This document shows, one piece after another, positions 40,312 to 49,791 of a stretch of DNA of 64,000 nt (within the stretch, counting starts at the first letter, position 1; each line of letters begins with the position of its first letter). The notes beneath the pieces were generated by a model that was not told the origin of the DNA, ran no database searches, and saw only the letters and a list, made by a program, of their open reading frames with translations. A program made the translations under genes and the position numbers. This DNA is from Paraglaciecola sp. (GTDB lineage Bacteria > Pseudomonadota > Gammaproteobacteria > Enterobacterales > Alteromonadaceae): assembly GCA_009993955.1 (NCBI GenBank), contig JAACSL010000021.1:1-64000 (forward strand), read 5' to 3'.

Positions 40312-42201
40312 TCACAATTCTATGCTCACAGGAAGCTGTCCCGACGCATTAATATTGCCCAACATAATGTCTGCTAACGCGTGATAGATCGCCCCTTGAT
40401 ATTGCGTAACGACATCACCTTGCTCATCTGGGTATTCAACTCTATTCATGTTATAAGCAAAGCTTGCCAATATAACATCTGCCCAAGGCGCAAAATCCCG
40501 GGCATTGTAGGGTGCGCGCAAGGCAATAAAAATTGTGGGTTTGCCAAGGGATTTAGCCGTTTGCAAGAGGGTTAATTGCTGGCTAACTTGCTGTTCTTTG
40601 GGTTCCCGTTGTTGCCAAGTAGTTATATCGTCCATACCACCCAATTCCGCCAAACTCTGGTCTGGCGTGATATCGGCAGCAATAACGACATCGGCCTGTT
40701 TTAGAAGGTTTAAATCCAGTGAATCAGCAACTTTCGCGGTGCTGATGCAGTGTATATTTGTCTGCGCCATACGGATTTTTAATGCAGAGGTCATTGCCAT
40801 ACACTTGCTGGTGTCTGGCATGCTTAAGTACAGCTGTTTTATGTCCTTGCTTAACGGCAGTGTATTGTGGTTTTTAACCACAACAACTGCATTATTCGCC
40901 AACGCTTGTTCAACTTTTTGGTGTGCGGCGTTTTGCAGTTTAGTGGTGGCCTGGCTAATCGCCTCGGCTAAGGGCAGGCTGAGTTGCTCGTCTAGCTTGT
41001 ATTGGTTTTTTGCTTGCCCAATGCGCTCGGCTGAGGCGCTAATTTCACTGCGTTTTAATCGCCCCTCTTTTACTGCCTTGGCCACATCCTCAATTAAAGA
41101 TTTTAACTTAGCAATATCCTGTGGATACCGAATGGGGATGGGCATTAGCGCAATATCTGCTCCCGCATGAAACGTTTGAATAACCGCTTCGGTAGCAGAA
41201 AAATAATGGGCTATCCCTGCCATTTCAAGGGCATCAGTCACGATCACGCCTTTGAAGCCCATTTTTTGGCGTAACAACTCAGTGAGGATTTTGCGTGACA
41301 TGGTAGCTGGCACCACTGTGCGGCTGCCGTCATTGGCAACAAATTCTGTATTGTCGAGTTGTGGATATTGAATATGCGCCGTCATGATCATAGCGGGTGA
41401 AACGTTATCAATGGCATATTGAAACGGTAACAAATCTACCGCTGAGATTTGCTCAGCCGAATGATCAACTCGAGGTAAACCGGTATGACTGTCGACATTA
41501 GTATCGCCATGACCTGGAAAATGTTTCAGTGTTGCGATCAAGCCTTGTTTTTGCATGGCAGCCAGTTGCGCGGCGCCGAGTTCTGCCACCATTTGCGGGT
41601 TTTCACCGAAGGAGCGCACATTGATCACTGGATTTTGCGGATTAATATTGACATCCACGGTGGGGGCAAAGTTTAGGTTGAAACCCAAGCTGAGTAACTC
41701 ATTAGCGATAATGGCCCCGCTTTTATCAGCAAACTCAGTGCCGTGTTTGGCAAAAGTAGCGCCAATGGCCATGTTACCGGCAAAGGCAGTACCAAGGTTT
41801 TGCGGCAAGCGCACAACACGCCCACCTTCTTGATCAATGGCAATAAACAGGGGCGGGTGCTGACCACGTTGCGCTGCGTGTTGCAAGCTGTAGTTAAGCC
41901 GCAGCATTTGCCGGGTGTCTTGTAAATTGTTGGCAAACAACACCACTCCACCAATGCCCATCTCAGTGATCATATTGCTCAATTCAGTGGGCAGAGCAGT
42001 GACAGAATCTGTGCATTTTTCATCGGCTTTTACGGGCGACTCAGCACAAAAATAACGTAAATCCAGCATGATTTTCTGGGCAATGTCGCTGCGAAGACTG
42101 GAATCCTCATGATTTAGCTGCTGAACTTTTGCACAAGAAACAAGCAGCAATGTGGGCAAAGCCAAATAGATTATTCTGTTGATAGTGACTAAAAAGGCCA
42201 A
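40312..42201 (-). CDS. nagZ: NagZ-type beta-N-acetylglucosaminidase (GH3) lipoprotein
   Basis: 629 residues from a TTG start at 42201 with GAG six bases upstream. This start is needed for the lipoprotein signal (LLLVSC, Cys23); the next Met is at residue 45. The GH3 barrel contains AIDQEGGRVVRLP (about 121-133), KHFPGHG (226-232) followed by the Asp237-Ser-His239 dyad, and the nucleophile Asp323 in VTDALEMAG. A second, C-terminal GH3 domain (about 430-629) is present, as in Bacillus NagZ and unlike the one-domain cytoplasmic NagZ of E. coli. It should remove GlcNAc from muropeptides at the envelope, leaving MurNAc ends for NamZ. Confidence 0.9.
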   Translation of the reverse strand: MAFLVTINRIIYLALPTLLLVSCAKVQQLNHEDSSLRSDIAQKIMLDLRYFCAESPVKADEKCTDSVTALPTELSNMITEMGIGGVVLFANNLQDTRQMLRLNYSLQHAAQRGQHPPLFIAIDQEGGRVVRLPQNLGTAFAGNMAIGATFAKHGTEFADKSGAIIANELLSLGFNLNFAPTVDVNINPQNPVINVRSFGENPQMVAELGAAQLAAMQKQGLIATLKHFPGHGDTNVDSHTGLPRVDHSAEQISAVDLLPFQYAIDNVSPAMIMTAHIQYPQLDNTEFVANDGSRTVVPATMSRKILTELLRQKMGFKGVIVTDALEMAGIAHYFSATEAVIQTFHAGADIALMPIPIRYPQDIAKLKSLIEDVAKAVKEGRLKRSEISASAERIGQAKNQYKLDEQLSLPLAEAISQATTKLQNAAHQKVEQALANNAVVVVKNHNTLPLSKDIKQLYLSMPDTSKCMAMTSALKIRMAQTNIHCISTAKVADSLDLNLLKQADVVIAADITPDQSLAELGGMDDITTWQQREPKEQQVSQQLTLLQTAKSLGKPTIFIALRAPYNARDFAPWADVILASFAYNMNRVEYPDEQGDVVTQYQGAIYHALADIMLGNINASGQLPVSIEL

Positions 42202-42255
42202 GGTAGACTCTAATGAAGGTAAATTAGTACGGGTGAATTACAAAAACGGCTGCCA

Positions 42256-42284
42256 ATAAAAATCCCCGTCGCAACGGGGATTCA
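42256..42284 (-). terminator. intrinsic terminator of the TonB receptor gene
   Basis: AATCCCCGT/ACGGGGATT, a 9-bp stem with a four-base loop, followed on the minus strand by TTTTATT. It separates the receptor gene from nagZ, so nagZ probably has its own promoter or depends on read-through. Confidence 0.9.
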
Positions 42285-42304
42285 AGATTTGCATTGGGTT
42301 GTGT

Positions 42305-45300
42305 TTAAAACACCACGTTAACTGATAACTGCAAGCGTCGTGGACTATAAAAACTTCTCGCCTCGCCAAACGTCGTGCTGTAATCAAATGGGTTGTAATT
42401 GTAACCCGTTTGTTTATCAAATACGTTAAACAAATCCGCTCTGAACTTCATGGTAAACACCTCTGTTAACTCAAAGTCTTGGGTATAATTTAAATCCAAT
42501 TGCCAGTGACTCGGAGTTCTGCGACTGCCCGCAGGTTCAGCATAAGCGTTAATGGTGTAATATGAGCTATTGGCCGGTAAACCATAGTATTCTGCCGACC
42601 ATTTTTCCCATGCTTGACCGGATTGATACAGGAGATATGCTCCAATATTGGCATTCCAGTCAGTTGTATAGGTACCGTATACTTTGAGCAAATGCGGTTT
42701 GTCGGCGCTTAGGGTACCTTCTTTGTTATCCCAAGAATACTTGCCAGTATCATCGTTGTAATAAGATGACCCGATAAATGTGTTGGCATCATTTACCGAT
42801 GTCGTATTGTCTTGGTCGAAGTTCCCATAGTAATGGCTCCAAACGTAGGACGCATTCAAGTAAGTACGGTCGCCTTGCCATTCGGCTTCAAAGCTGACTT
42901 CCCAATACTTGGTAAATCCTTCATCAACCTCTGCGATAACATAGGATGACCCACCAATTTCTGCCCTCACATCAGCTAGATTAGGAATATAGTCACCTAA
43001 ATCACGTAAGTGCTGAGGTACGCCACCATTGGGACCATAATCACCTTCACGACTGCGCGCATAGTTCCACACGTCCTCCCAGAAATGTGAACCTTTACGA
43101 TGGCGAATGTGGCCGCGCAAAGACAGTTGGTCAGAGATTTCTTGGGTTGAACCAACGGTAAATTCTTTTATTGAACGTGGTGTCATATCCTCTGCAAAAA
43201 ATTTACCTGATGAGGCTCCACGCCCACTCAAACCTAAATAGTCACCAGCTTCATCAAATTGCAAATATAGCGTCCGCTGAGTATTTCTATCCCATGAGGC
43301 GGCACGGGCTAAGGAACTGGCTTCGGGGTTATACGTCGCATAGTTGGCAAACACCGAATTTTGCCCATCATATTTCCAATTTACCCCTAAGCGCGGCTGG
43401 ATCATGTCTTTCCAATCCATGGTATACATTTTATATTTGTTACCTGGCGCCACTTCAAACCCAGAAATGTTTGTAGAGTTTTCCTTTAAGCCTTGCCCGT
43501 AGAGTACGTCTTTGCTGATGAGTACCCCTAAGTTGTAAGTAAAATCTCCCGCTTCAATGGTATCGTTGATTTCAAAGTTGTACGTTTCAGCGGATGAATT
43601 GATAAAATTCACCGTGTTGCCGTTTGTGTCAATCAGGCTCATCTGCTCGGTGGCGGTTTCAAAGAATACAGGTGTGTCATTTACTGTAGTTTGACCTCCA
43701 ACATAAGAAATTTGTCCCCAGCCATTAGATAAACGACTGAGTTCTTCTCGAATCTCTGACCATTTGAAACCTACATGAATTTGGTGATATACGCCGCCTG
43801 AATCAAATTCGTGATCCAACGCAAGTTGGAAGGTATCACGATAGAAATTTTGGTTATTAAAACCTGAGTAGGCGCCAACACTGCCGCCTCCGGTGCGCTG
43901 ACCGGCATCATTGATATAGCCATAACGGTCAATTAAAACTTGGGCGCCAGCATTGAAGGCTAAATCTTCTGGTGTTGTTGGATCACTGATTAAATCAGGT
44001 ACATTTAAACGGCCGAGCTGATCCAGCATATCAAGATCTAATGAATCACCCGCACGTGGTATTACATTCGATAAGATCACATCGGGTTGGCTACCTGTTT
44101 CATTAGCCCAGGTGTTATATTGAAACGACACACTGGTAGAGCCACTTAATAACCACGACCCATCGAGGGTAAAAATATCTTGTTCAGCTTTATCACCTTG
44201 CGACACTGTATCTGCAGAAAACTCGCCAATGGACAAGCCCTTGCCTGTTCGCTCGGAACTGCGTTTACTGATATTAAACAGCAAATCGTCAGTCGGTGCC
44301 CAAGTTAACTTACCGAAGTATTCGTTGCGAATACTTTCATAACTTTTAACACTGCCATAGGCCGTCTCTTTGTTATCCCGAGTTACTTCTGGGCGGTAAT
44401 ACGACGCATAGAAAAATAATTCGTCTTCTATTAATGGTCCACCCAAACTTGCTGTTAACCAACTTTTATCATCTTCGAAAGATTCACCATCTTTCAAATC
44501 GCTGACCATATTTTTATTTTGCAACTTATATTCAACGTTGCCATGAAATTCATTTGTGCCTGATTTAGATGTTGTATTGATGGCAAACCCACCAGAGCGA
44601 TTGAAACCAATTGCCTTTGCACCGCCTCTGTCCATCGTGACATTCAAAATATCATGGGTTGAAGGTTCAGAGGCTAGGTTACCAAACAGCGGCAAAGAGA
44701 CATCTACACCATCAAAACCATACTTGTTATCAACGCCAGAACCTCCAGCTGCTGGGCCTAAGGTGGCATTTTCTGAATATTGTACGCCGGGGATCAGTTT
44801 TAAAAGATCTCGGTAATCTTGTCCAACGGGTAAGCCCGCTATGACTTCTTGGCTCAACGAATTGGTGAGTGAAGAATCCCCTTCGCGAATAATCCGTGAA
44901 CCGGAGATTGTAATAATCTCAGTTCCATCTGAAGGTGCATCCTCAAACGCCACATCAACATTAGAAGTTTGCTCCAACAATACTTGTACTTTGGTTTGAC
45001 GAACGGTGCCATCTGCAGATGTAAACGTCAGCGTGTACTCGCCGGGCTTTAGCAGTGGTAAAGAATAGCTACCATCCTCGCGGGTTACTGCCGAACGAGG
45101 TTTAGGCATAGCCGGGCTGGTTGCAGTAACAGTAACCCCTGATACAGAGATCCCCGCTACTTCTGTCGAAACTTGCCCGCGAATACTACCTGCTTGCTGA
45201 GCTAGAGCCGGAGAAGCCATAAAAGCGCCAATTAATAGTGCAGCCGAGAGATTGCTTGTCCTAGATCGCGCGGCAGAATTTACTGCTTTGCTAAGAATAT

Positions 45301-45331
45301 TTTGACTAAATTGTCGGGGTAGTGTCGCCAT
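42305..45331 (-). CDS. TonB-dependent receptor of the muramic-acid locus
   Basis: 1008 residues from the ATG at 45331, preceded by AGGTGG; an in-frame GTG nine bases earlier is less likely. It has a signal peptide (ending ALA, about residue 44), a carboxypeptidase-regulatory-like Ig domain (about 48-125; GSIRGQVS, DGSYSLPLLKPGEYTLTF), a TonB-box-like EIITISGSR, a plug domain with ATLGPAAGGSGVDNKYGFDG, and a long barrel ending in Phe (LQLSVNVVF). Such receptors import large or scarce nutrients using TonB energy. The neighbours suggest peptidoglycan fragments as cargo, which is inference. Its promoter region faces the amidase gene across two candidate operators. Confidence 0.9.
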   Translation of the reverse strand: MATLPRQFSQNILSKAVNSAARSRTSNLSAALLIGAFMASPALAQQAGSIRGQVSTEVAGISVSGVTVTATSPAMPKPRSAVTREDGSYSLPLLKPGEYTLTFTSADGTVRQTKVQVLLEQTSNVDVAFEDAPSDGTEIITISGSRIIREGDSSLTNSLSQEVIAGLPVGQDYRDLLKLIPGVQYSENATLGPAAGGSGVDNKYGFDGVDVSLPLFGNLASEPSTHDILNVTMDRGGAKAIGFNRSGGFAINTTSKSGTNEFHGNVEYKLQNKNMVSDLKDGESFEDDKSWLTASLGGPLIEDELFFYASYYRPEVTRDNKETAYGSVKSYESIRNEYFGKLTWAPTDDLLFNISKRSSERTGKGLSIGEFSADTVSQGDKAEQDIFTLDGSWLLSGSTSVSFQYNTWANETGSQPDVILSNVIPRAGDSLDLDMLDQLGRLNVPDLISDPTTPEDLAFNAGAQVLIDRYGYINDAGQRTGGGSVGAYSGFNNQNFYRDTFQLALDHEFDSGGVYHQIHVGFKWSEIREELSRLSNGWGQISYVGGQTTVNDTPVFFETATEQMSLIDTNGNTVNFINSSAETYNFEINDTIEAGDFTYNLGVLISKDVLYGQGLKENSTNISGFEVAPGNKYKMYTMDWKDMIQPRLGVNWKYDGQNSVFANYATYNPEASSLARAASWDRNTQRTLYLQFDEAGDYLGLSGRGASSGKFFAEDMTPRSIKEFTVGSTQEISDQLSLRGHIRHRKGSHFWEDVWNYARSREGDYGPNGGVPQHLRDLGDYIPNLADVRAEIGGSSYVIAEVDEGFTKYWEVSFEAEWQGDRTYLNASYVWSHYYGNFDQDNTTSVNDANTFIGSSYYNDDTGKYSWDNKEGTLSADKPHLLKVYGTYTTDWNANIGAYLLYQSGQAWEKWSAEYYGLPANSSYYTINAYAEPAGSRRTPSHWQLDLNYTQDFELTEVFTMKFRADLFNVFDKQTGYNYNPFDYSTTFGEARSFYSPRRLQLSVNVVF

Positions 45332-45461
45332 GTGTTCCACCTACTGATGTTTTTGTTGTGTATGGAGCGGTTCTTTGTAGGACTGCTTGCCGCTTTTAGT
45401 TTTTGCCACTCTTTTACCGCAGAGCGTTGGTTCATTTAACAAACAATCAACAGATTCGTCA

Positions 45462-45485
45462 AGAATAATATTTTCCTATTATTCT
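45462..45485. promoter_or_regulatory. candidate MurR operator 1
   Basis: AGAATAATA, six bases, then TATTATTCT: perfect 9-bp arms. It lies 131 bases before the receptor ATG. The AGAATAAT element recurs at 45611 and 35491. Confidence 0.5.
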
Positions 45486-45610
45486 AATCATTTGAAATAA
45501 TTTATGTCTTAAAAATGAAATTTACCTCGGTATTCGCAATCGTTGTGCTAAAACATAAGCTGACAGTGGAACGAAGATATTTAAATTGCATTTGACTCGG
45601 CGATGCAGAT

Positions 45611-45624
45611 AGAATAATTATTCA
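45611..45624. promoter_or_regulatory. candidate MurR operator 2
   Basis: GAATAATTATTC is a perfect 12-bp palindrome about 60 bases before the amidase-fusion start, a position suited to repression of that gene. Confidence 0.5.
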
Positions 45625-45682
45625 TAAAATACATACTCTTAATAATTTTTTATTCTCTGCAAATAAAATGGGTGAGCTAATC

Positions 45683-48172
45683 ATGACCTTGCACAGTAAG
45701 ACGAGAGTTTTTGGGTCGGTATGGCGCAGTAACAGTGGCAAATTTTTGTCTGTGCTTATTGCACTCAGTAGCCTGTTTGCATGCTCAAACCTGCCCCTCT
45801 CCTATATGCCATCAAAAAACTACAGTGAGCGCATCAAGTTTTTGGTGATGCACTATACGGCCATTAACTATCAGAAGTCTGTCAAAGCCCTAGTCGACGA
45901 AGGCGGCTTAAGTGCGCATTATTTAATTCCTGAACGCCAAGATCCCAGTTATCAAAACGACCAACTTGAGGTCATTCAATTGGTTCCTGAGGCGAGCCGA
46001 GCTTGGCATGCAGGTGACAGTTACTGGCAGGGCAGGGAAGATCTAAACAATCAGTCTATTGGCATTGAAATTGTTAATGTACCCGAATGTATGCGTGACT
46101 TAGTGGATCCTAATACCGAGGTGGCACGCGAAAACGATACTACGCGTTTATGTGTTTTTCCTGATTATGATCCTAAACAAATTGAGTTACTCATTGCCTT
46201 AACCAAAGATATCCTCGCCCGTAACCCTGATATCGGGCCAACGGCAATTGTTGGTCATTCAGACATCGCGCCAACCCGCAAGAATGACCCAGGCCCGCGT
46301 TTCCCGTGGTTTCAGCTTTATCGTGCTGGCATTGGTGCATGGTATGACAATCAAACCCTTAATAAATACTGGCAAACCTTTAATGATAACCCCGTGAGTG
46401 TTGGGCTGATGCAAGCGGCGCTGCGTGTTTATGGTTATGGTATCGTCGAAACAGGTTTGGCAGACCAAACAACCTACGACACTTTGTCAGCTTTTCAGAT
46501 GCACTTCACGCCGTGGTCGGTTTCTGGTCGCTTAGACAGTAAAACGGCGGCCACGCTGTTTGCCTTAATTGATAAGTATTTTCCGCAGAAAATTGCGGAA
46601 TTGATGCAGCGCTATGCGGCAGAGCAGTTACCCCAGCCAAGTGTAGCGGCATTGCCGTACTACCAAGTTAATATGACCTTTCCCGTTATTGAACGCAGTA
46701 CCCGCAGCCTAGTGAATGACCGAGCTACCTTTAGAAGTTACGCCAACACTGGCCAGATCGTTATTGAAAATAGCAATGCACAGCAAGCCGACATCTACGT
46801 GAATGGGCAAAAACTTGATATAGCCCACCCCCTACAACCCTACCAACGCTATGAGTACAGTTTGGCAAGGCGCACTAAATCCGGTGAAAACACCTTGAAG
46901 ATTGAAAATATTCTGCCCGAAGGCAGTGAATTAAAGGTGATGATCCCCTTCCCAACCCTGCAGCAGAGTAATCAAGTTAGCACCAAGCGCTTTGCCAAGG
47001 TTGATCAACTGATTAACCAGGATGTGGCTGATGGTTTTCCTGGCGCAGTATTACTGGTGGTAAAAGATGGCAAAATTATAAAGCGCAGTGCCTATGGTTA
47101 TTCACGTAAATATGCAGATGGCGACGAATTGTTAACTCAGCCCATAGCCATGCAAGTAGACACCTTGTTTGACTTGGCCTCCAACACCAAAATGTTTGCG
47201 ACCAATTTTGCTCTGATGAAATTGGTCTCTGAGGGCAAGCTTGATGTCACTCAGCCTATCAGCCAATACATCCCAGAATACCGAGGCCAGGGTCGTGAAA
47301 GCCGATTGGTGCGCGATTTATTAAGTCACACCGCGGGTTATGCACCAGAGGTAAAATTCTTCAGTAAAGACAATCCCCTAGGCCCACGTTTTTTTTCTCA
47401 GTCTAAGGCAAAAACCGAGCACTTGTTGTTGCAACGTGTGCCCTTTGTTATGAGCCGACAAACTAAAGCTGTTTACAGCGACACCGACTATATGTTGCTG
47501 GGACTATTAATTGAGCGCGTAACCCAAAATAAACTCGATCAGTATGTAGAGCAGGAAATCTTTGCCCCCTTAAATTTGCATAACACCCTGTTTAATCCGC
47601 TGCAAAAAGGCTTTAGCCCCACGCAATTTGCTGCCACCGAGATCCAAGGCAATACACGCGGTGGTCGCGTCAGTTTCGACAATATCCGTGAGTATGTGTT
47701 ACAGGGTGAGGTGCATGATGAAAAAGCCTATTACTCACTAGCTGGAGTAGCCGGCCATGCCGGACTTTTTTCCACGGTTGATGACTTGGCCGTGCTTGCA
47801 CAAACCTTGTTGAATGGCGGCGGTTATGGGCAAAAAAAAATCTTCAGTCATGCGGTGCTTGATCAATTTACCAAACCGGATGAAAACGATGGCAGCTTTG
47901 GTTTAGGTTGGCGGCGTGCCGATTCTGGGCAAAGTAAATGGCATTTTGGTCCTTACGCTAGCTCACAAGCTTACGGCCACACTGGCTGGACTGGCACCAT
48001 GACAGTAATCGACCCAGCCTACGACTTGGCCATCATTCTGCTAACTAACGCTCGACACTCAAAAGTAGAAGAAACCGCCGAGGGTAATATAGAGTTTGCA
48101 GGTAAACGCTTTGAAACAGGTAAATTTGGCAGTATTGTCAGCCTAATCTATGAAGCGGTATTGGAAAATTAA
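45683..48172 (+). CDS. lipoprotein fusing zinc amidase, PG-binding and SxxK hydrolase domains
   Basis: 829 residues from the ATG at 45683, chosen for its GGTGAG ribosome site. A lipoprotein signal ends LFAC (Cys34). Residues about 48-215 are an amidase_2 domain; His57, Glu129, His192 and Asp202 match the AmiD/AmpD zinc and catalytic residues. Residues about 230-300 are a PG_binding_1 domain. Residues about 435-825 are a class C beta-lactamase/AmiE-type serine hydrolase with S500-N-T-K503, Y598-S-D and HTG near 766. Both catalytic modules could cut the MurNAc-L-Ala amide. In Bacillus the equivalent locus uses a separate serine amidase, AmiE. Which linkage each domain cuts here is unproved. Confidence 0.88.
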   Translation: MTLHSKTRVFGSVWRSNSGKFLSVLIALSSLFACSNLPLSYMPSKNYSERIKFLVMHYTAINYQKSVKALVDEGGLSAHYLIPERQDPSYQNDQLEVIQLVPEASRAWHAGDSYWQGREDLNNQSIGIEIVNVPECMRDLVDPNTEVARENDTTRLCVFPDYDPKQIELLIALTKDILARNPDIGPTAIVGHSDIAPTRKNDPGPRFPWFQLYRAGIGAWYDNQTLNKYWQTFNDNPVSVGLMQAALRVYGYGIVETGLADQTTYDTLSAFQMHFTPWSVSGRLDSKTAATLFALIDKYFPQKIAELMQRYAAEQLPQPSVAALPYYQVNMTFPVIERSTRSLVNDRATFRSYANTGQIVIENSNAQQADIYVNGQKLDIAHPLQPYQRYEYSLARRTKSGENTLKIENILPEGSELKVMIPFPTLQQSNQVSTKRFAKVDQLINQDVADGFPGAVLLVVKDGKIIKRSAYGYSRKYADGDELLTQPIAMQVDTLFDLASNTKMFATNFALMKLVSEGKLDVTQPISQYIPEYRGQGRESRLVRDLLSHTAGYAPEVKFFSKDNPLGPRFFSQSKAKTEHLLLQRVPFVMSRQTKAVYSDTDYMLLGLLIERVTQNKLDQYVEQEIFAPLNLHNTLFNPLQKGFSPTQFAATEIQGNTRGGRVSFDNIREYVLQGEVHDEKAYYSLAGVAGHAGLFSTVDDLAVLAQTLLNGGGYGQKKIFSHAVLDQFTKPDENDGSFGLGWRRADSGQSKWHFGPYASSQAYGHTGWTGTMTVIDPAYDLAIILLTNARHSKVEETAEGNIEFAGKRFETGKFGSIVSLIYEAVLEN

Positions 48173-48173
48173 G

Positions 48174-49760
48174 ATGGGCGATACTCACACACCTTGGCTT
48201 ACTCGCTTATTGATTATTGGCTTTTTATTATTGCCCTTACAGCTCAGTCTAGCCAATGAGAAAACCGCACCAGTCAATTTAGACTCACAAGTCGCTGAGA
48301 TTATGCAGCACTTTCAAGTGCCTGGCGTAGCCATCGGCATTGTGCACAACAAGCAGGTAATCAAAGCCCAAGGTTATGGTGTGAAAACCTTGGGTTCACA
48401 ACTAGCGGTTGATGCTAATACGATCTTTAAAATTGCCTCCAATACTAAAGCCTTTACAGCGGCAGCGCTTGCCATCTTGGCTGACGAGGGCAAACTCAAA
48501 TGGCAGGGTCGAGTTAGCAGCTATTTGCCTGATTTTAAAATGTACGACCCTTGGGTGAGTGAACACTTTAATGTCATCGATTTGCTCACTCACCGCAGCG
48601 GTTTAGGCTTGGGGGCGGGGGATTTGATGTTATGGCCAGAGCCTTCTAGTTTTAGTCGCCAAGAAGTCATTCACAACCTGCGTTATCTCAAACCCACTGG
48701 CGAGTTTCGTGCTGACTATGCCTACGACAACCTGCTGTATATTGTGGCCGGTGAAATTGTGCCTGCCTTGAGTGGGCAAAGTTGGGAGGATTTTGTTGAG
48801 CAACGCATTCTGCGACGCCTGAATATGCAACATTGTTTTGCTGCTTCAGTGAGTGCCGATAGACAAGCAGATGTTGCCACTCCTCATGGCGTAGTTAATG
48901 GCAAATTACAAACCATTGTTCGCAAAAAAAATCCTCTACAAGCTAACGTATCTGCCGCTGCCGGCGGGATGCAATGCAGCCTGAATGACATGCTGACCTG
49001 GGTGACGGTGCAGCTGAATCAAGGCAAGCTGAGTCATGGTCAAACACTGTTTTCAGCGGCTCAGCATAAGATGATGTGGACGCCTCACACCATCATGCCG
49101 GTATCGGCTCGCAGTCAACGTTTAGACAATACACATTTCAGTGCCTACGGCTTAGGCTGGCGTATCAACGACATGAATGGCTATTTGCAGGTACACCACA
49201 GTGGAAGTTTAGCCGGCATGTATTCGATGGTGGGCATGTTCCCAGAACTTGATCTGGGTTTTGTGGTACTGACTAACCAACAATCCAGCGGCGCACGCAG
49301 TGCCTTAATGTATAGCCTGATGAAACCCTATCTTGGGGATAAGACCACCGACTGGATAAACGAATTCTCTCTAAAAAATGTAGCGGTACAAGCACCTACA
49401 CCAAAACCTGTGGCACACCAAACCGTATTGGCCAACCAAACCTTGGCGAAAGAAATAACAGGCGCTTACGACGATGCGTGGTTGGGGCGTTTTTTTATTG
49501 AAGCGCAGTCAAGTGATGCTGATTCTCCCTTGCAAATTCGTTCTGTGCGGGTGGAAAAGCTCATCGGTTTGTTTTACCCACACTCAGAAAAAGACCAGTT
49601 TTTAGTGCGCTGGGTTGATCGCAGCTTAGAAGCCGATGTATTTGCTACCTTTCAGCGTGACGCAACGGGCAAAGTTATCGGCATGCAGCTTATTCCTGCA
49701 TCCAGTGACATTGATTTCAGTTACGATTTTCAGGACTTGAACTTTAGCAAATCTGAATGA
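48174..49760 (+). CDS. secreted SxxK serine hydrolase (beta-lactamase family, DUF3471 tail)
   Basis: 528 residues from the ATG at 48174, one base after the stop of the fusion gene, so the two are co-transcribed. A signal peptide (about 8-28) precedes a class C beta-lactamase-fold domain with S89-N-T-K92, Y184-D-N186 and a C-terminal HHSGSLAGM in place of KTG. The last 110 residues resemble the DUF3471 beta-sandwich seen in related esterases and peptidases. It could be the true AmiE-type amidase, a D-amino-acid peptidase that trims stem peptides, or an esterase. Context favours a role in muropeptide breakdown. Confidence 0.85.
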   Translation: MGDTHTPWLTRLLIIGFLLLPLQLSLANEKTAPVNLDSQVAEIMQHFQVPGVAIGIVHNKQVIKAQGYGVKTLGSQLAVDANTIFKIASNTKAFTAAALAILADEGKLKWQGRVSSYLPDFKMYDPWVSEHFNVIDLLTHRSGLGLGAGDLMLWPEPSSFSRQEVIHNLRYLKPTGEFRADYAYDNLLYIVAGEIVPALSGQSWEDFVEQRILRRLNMQHCFAASVSADRQADVATPHGVVNGKLQTIVRKKNPLQANVSAAAGGMQCSLNDMLTWVTVQLNQGKLSHGQTLFSAAQHKMMWTPHTIMPVSARSQRLDNTHFSAYGLGWRINDMNGYLQVHHSGSLAGMYSMVGMFPELDLGFVVLTNQQSSGARSALMYSLMKPYLGDKTTDWINEFSLKNVAVQAPTPKPVAHQTVLANQTLAKEITGAYDDAWLGRFFIEAQSSDADSPLQIRSVRVEKLIGLFYPHSEKDQFLVRWVDRSLEADVFATFQRDATGKVIGMQLIPASSDIDFSYDFQDLNFSKSE

Positions 49761-49791
49761 GTCAAGGGTGCGCTGTGACAATTGCCTGCAT

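Larger units (their letters stand above)
45332..45682. other. divergent regulatory region, TonB receptor / amidase fusion
   Basis: 351 AT-rich bases between two divergent genes. It contains the two most perfect palindromes of the locus (45462-45485 and 45612-45623) and a T-rich half-site near 45650. No ORF. It probably holds both promoters under shared control. Confidence 0.6.

Noticed and set aside
40535-41170. 211-residue plus-strand ORF
   Set aside because: Antisense to the conserved GH3 barrel of nagZ; Ser/Ala/Cys-rich shadow without family features.
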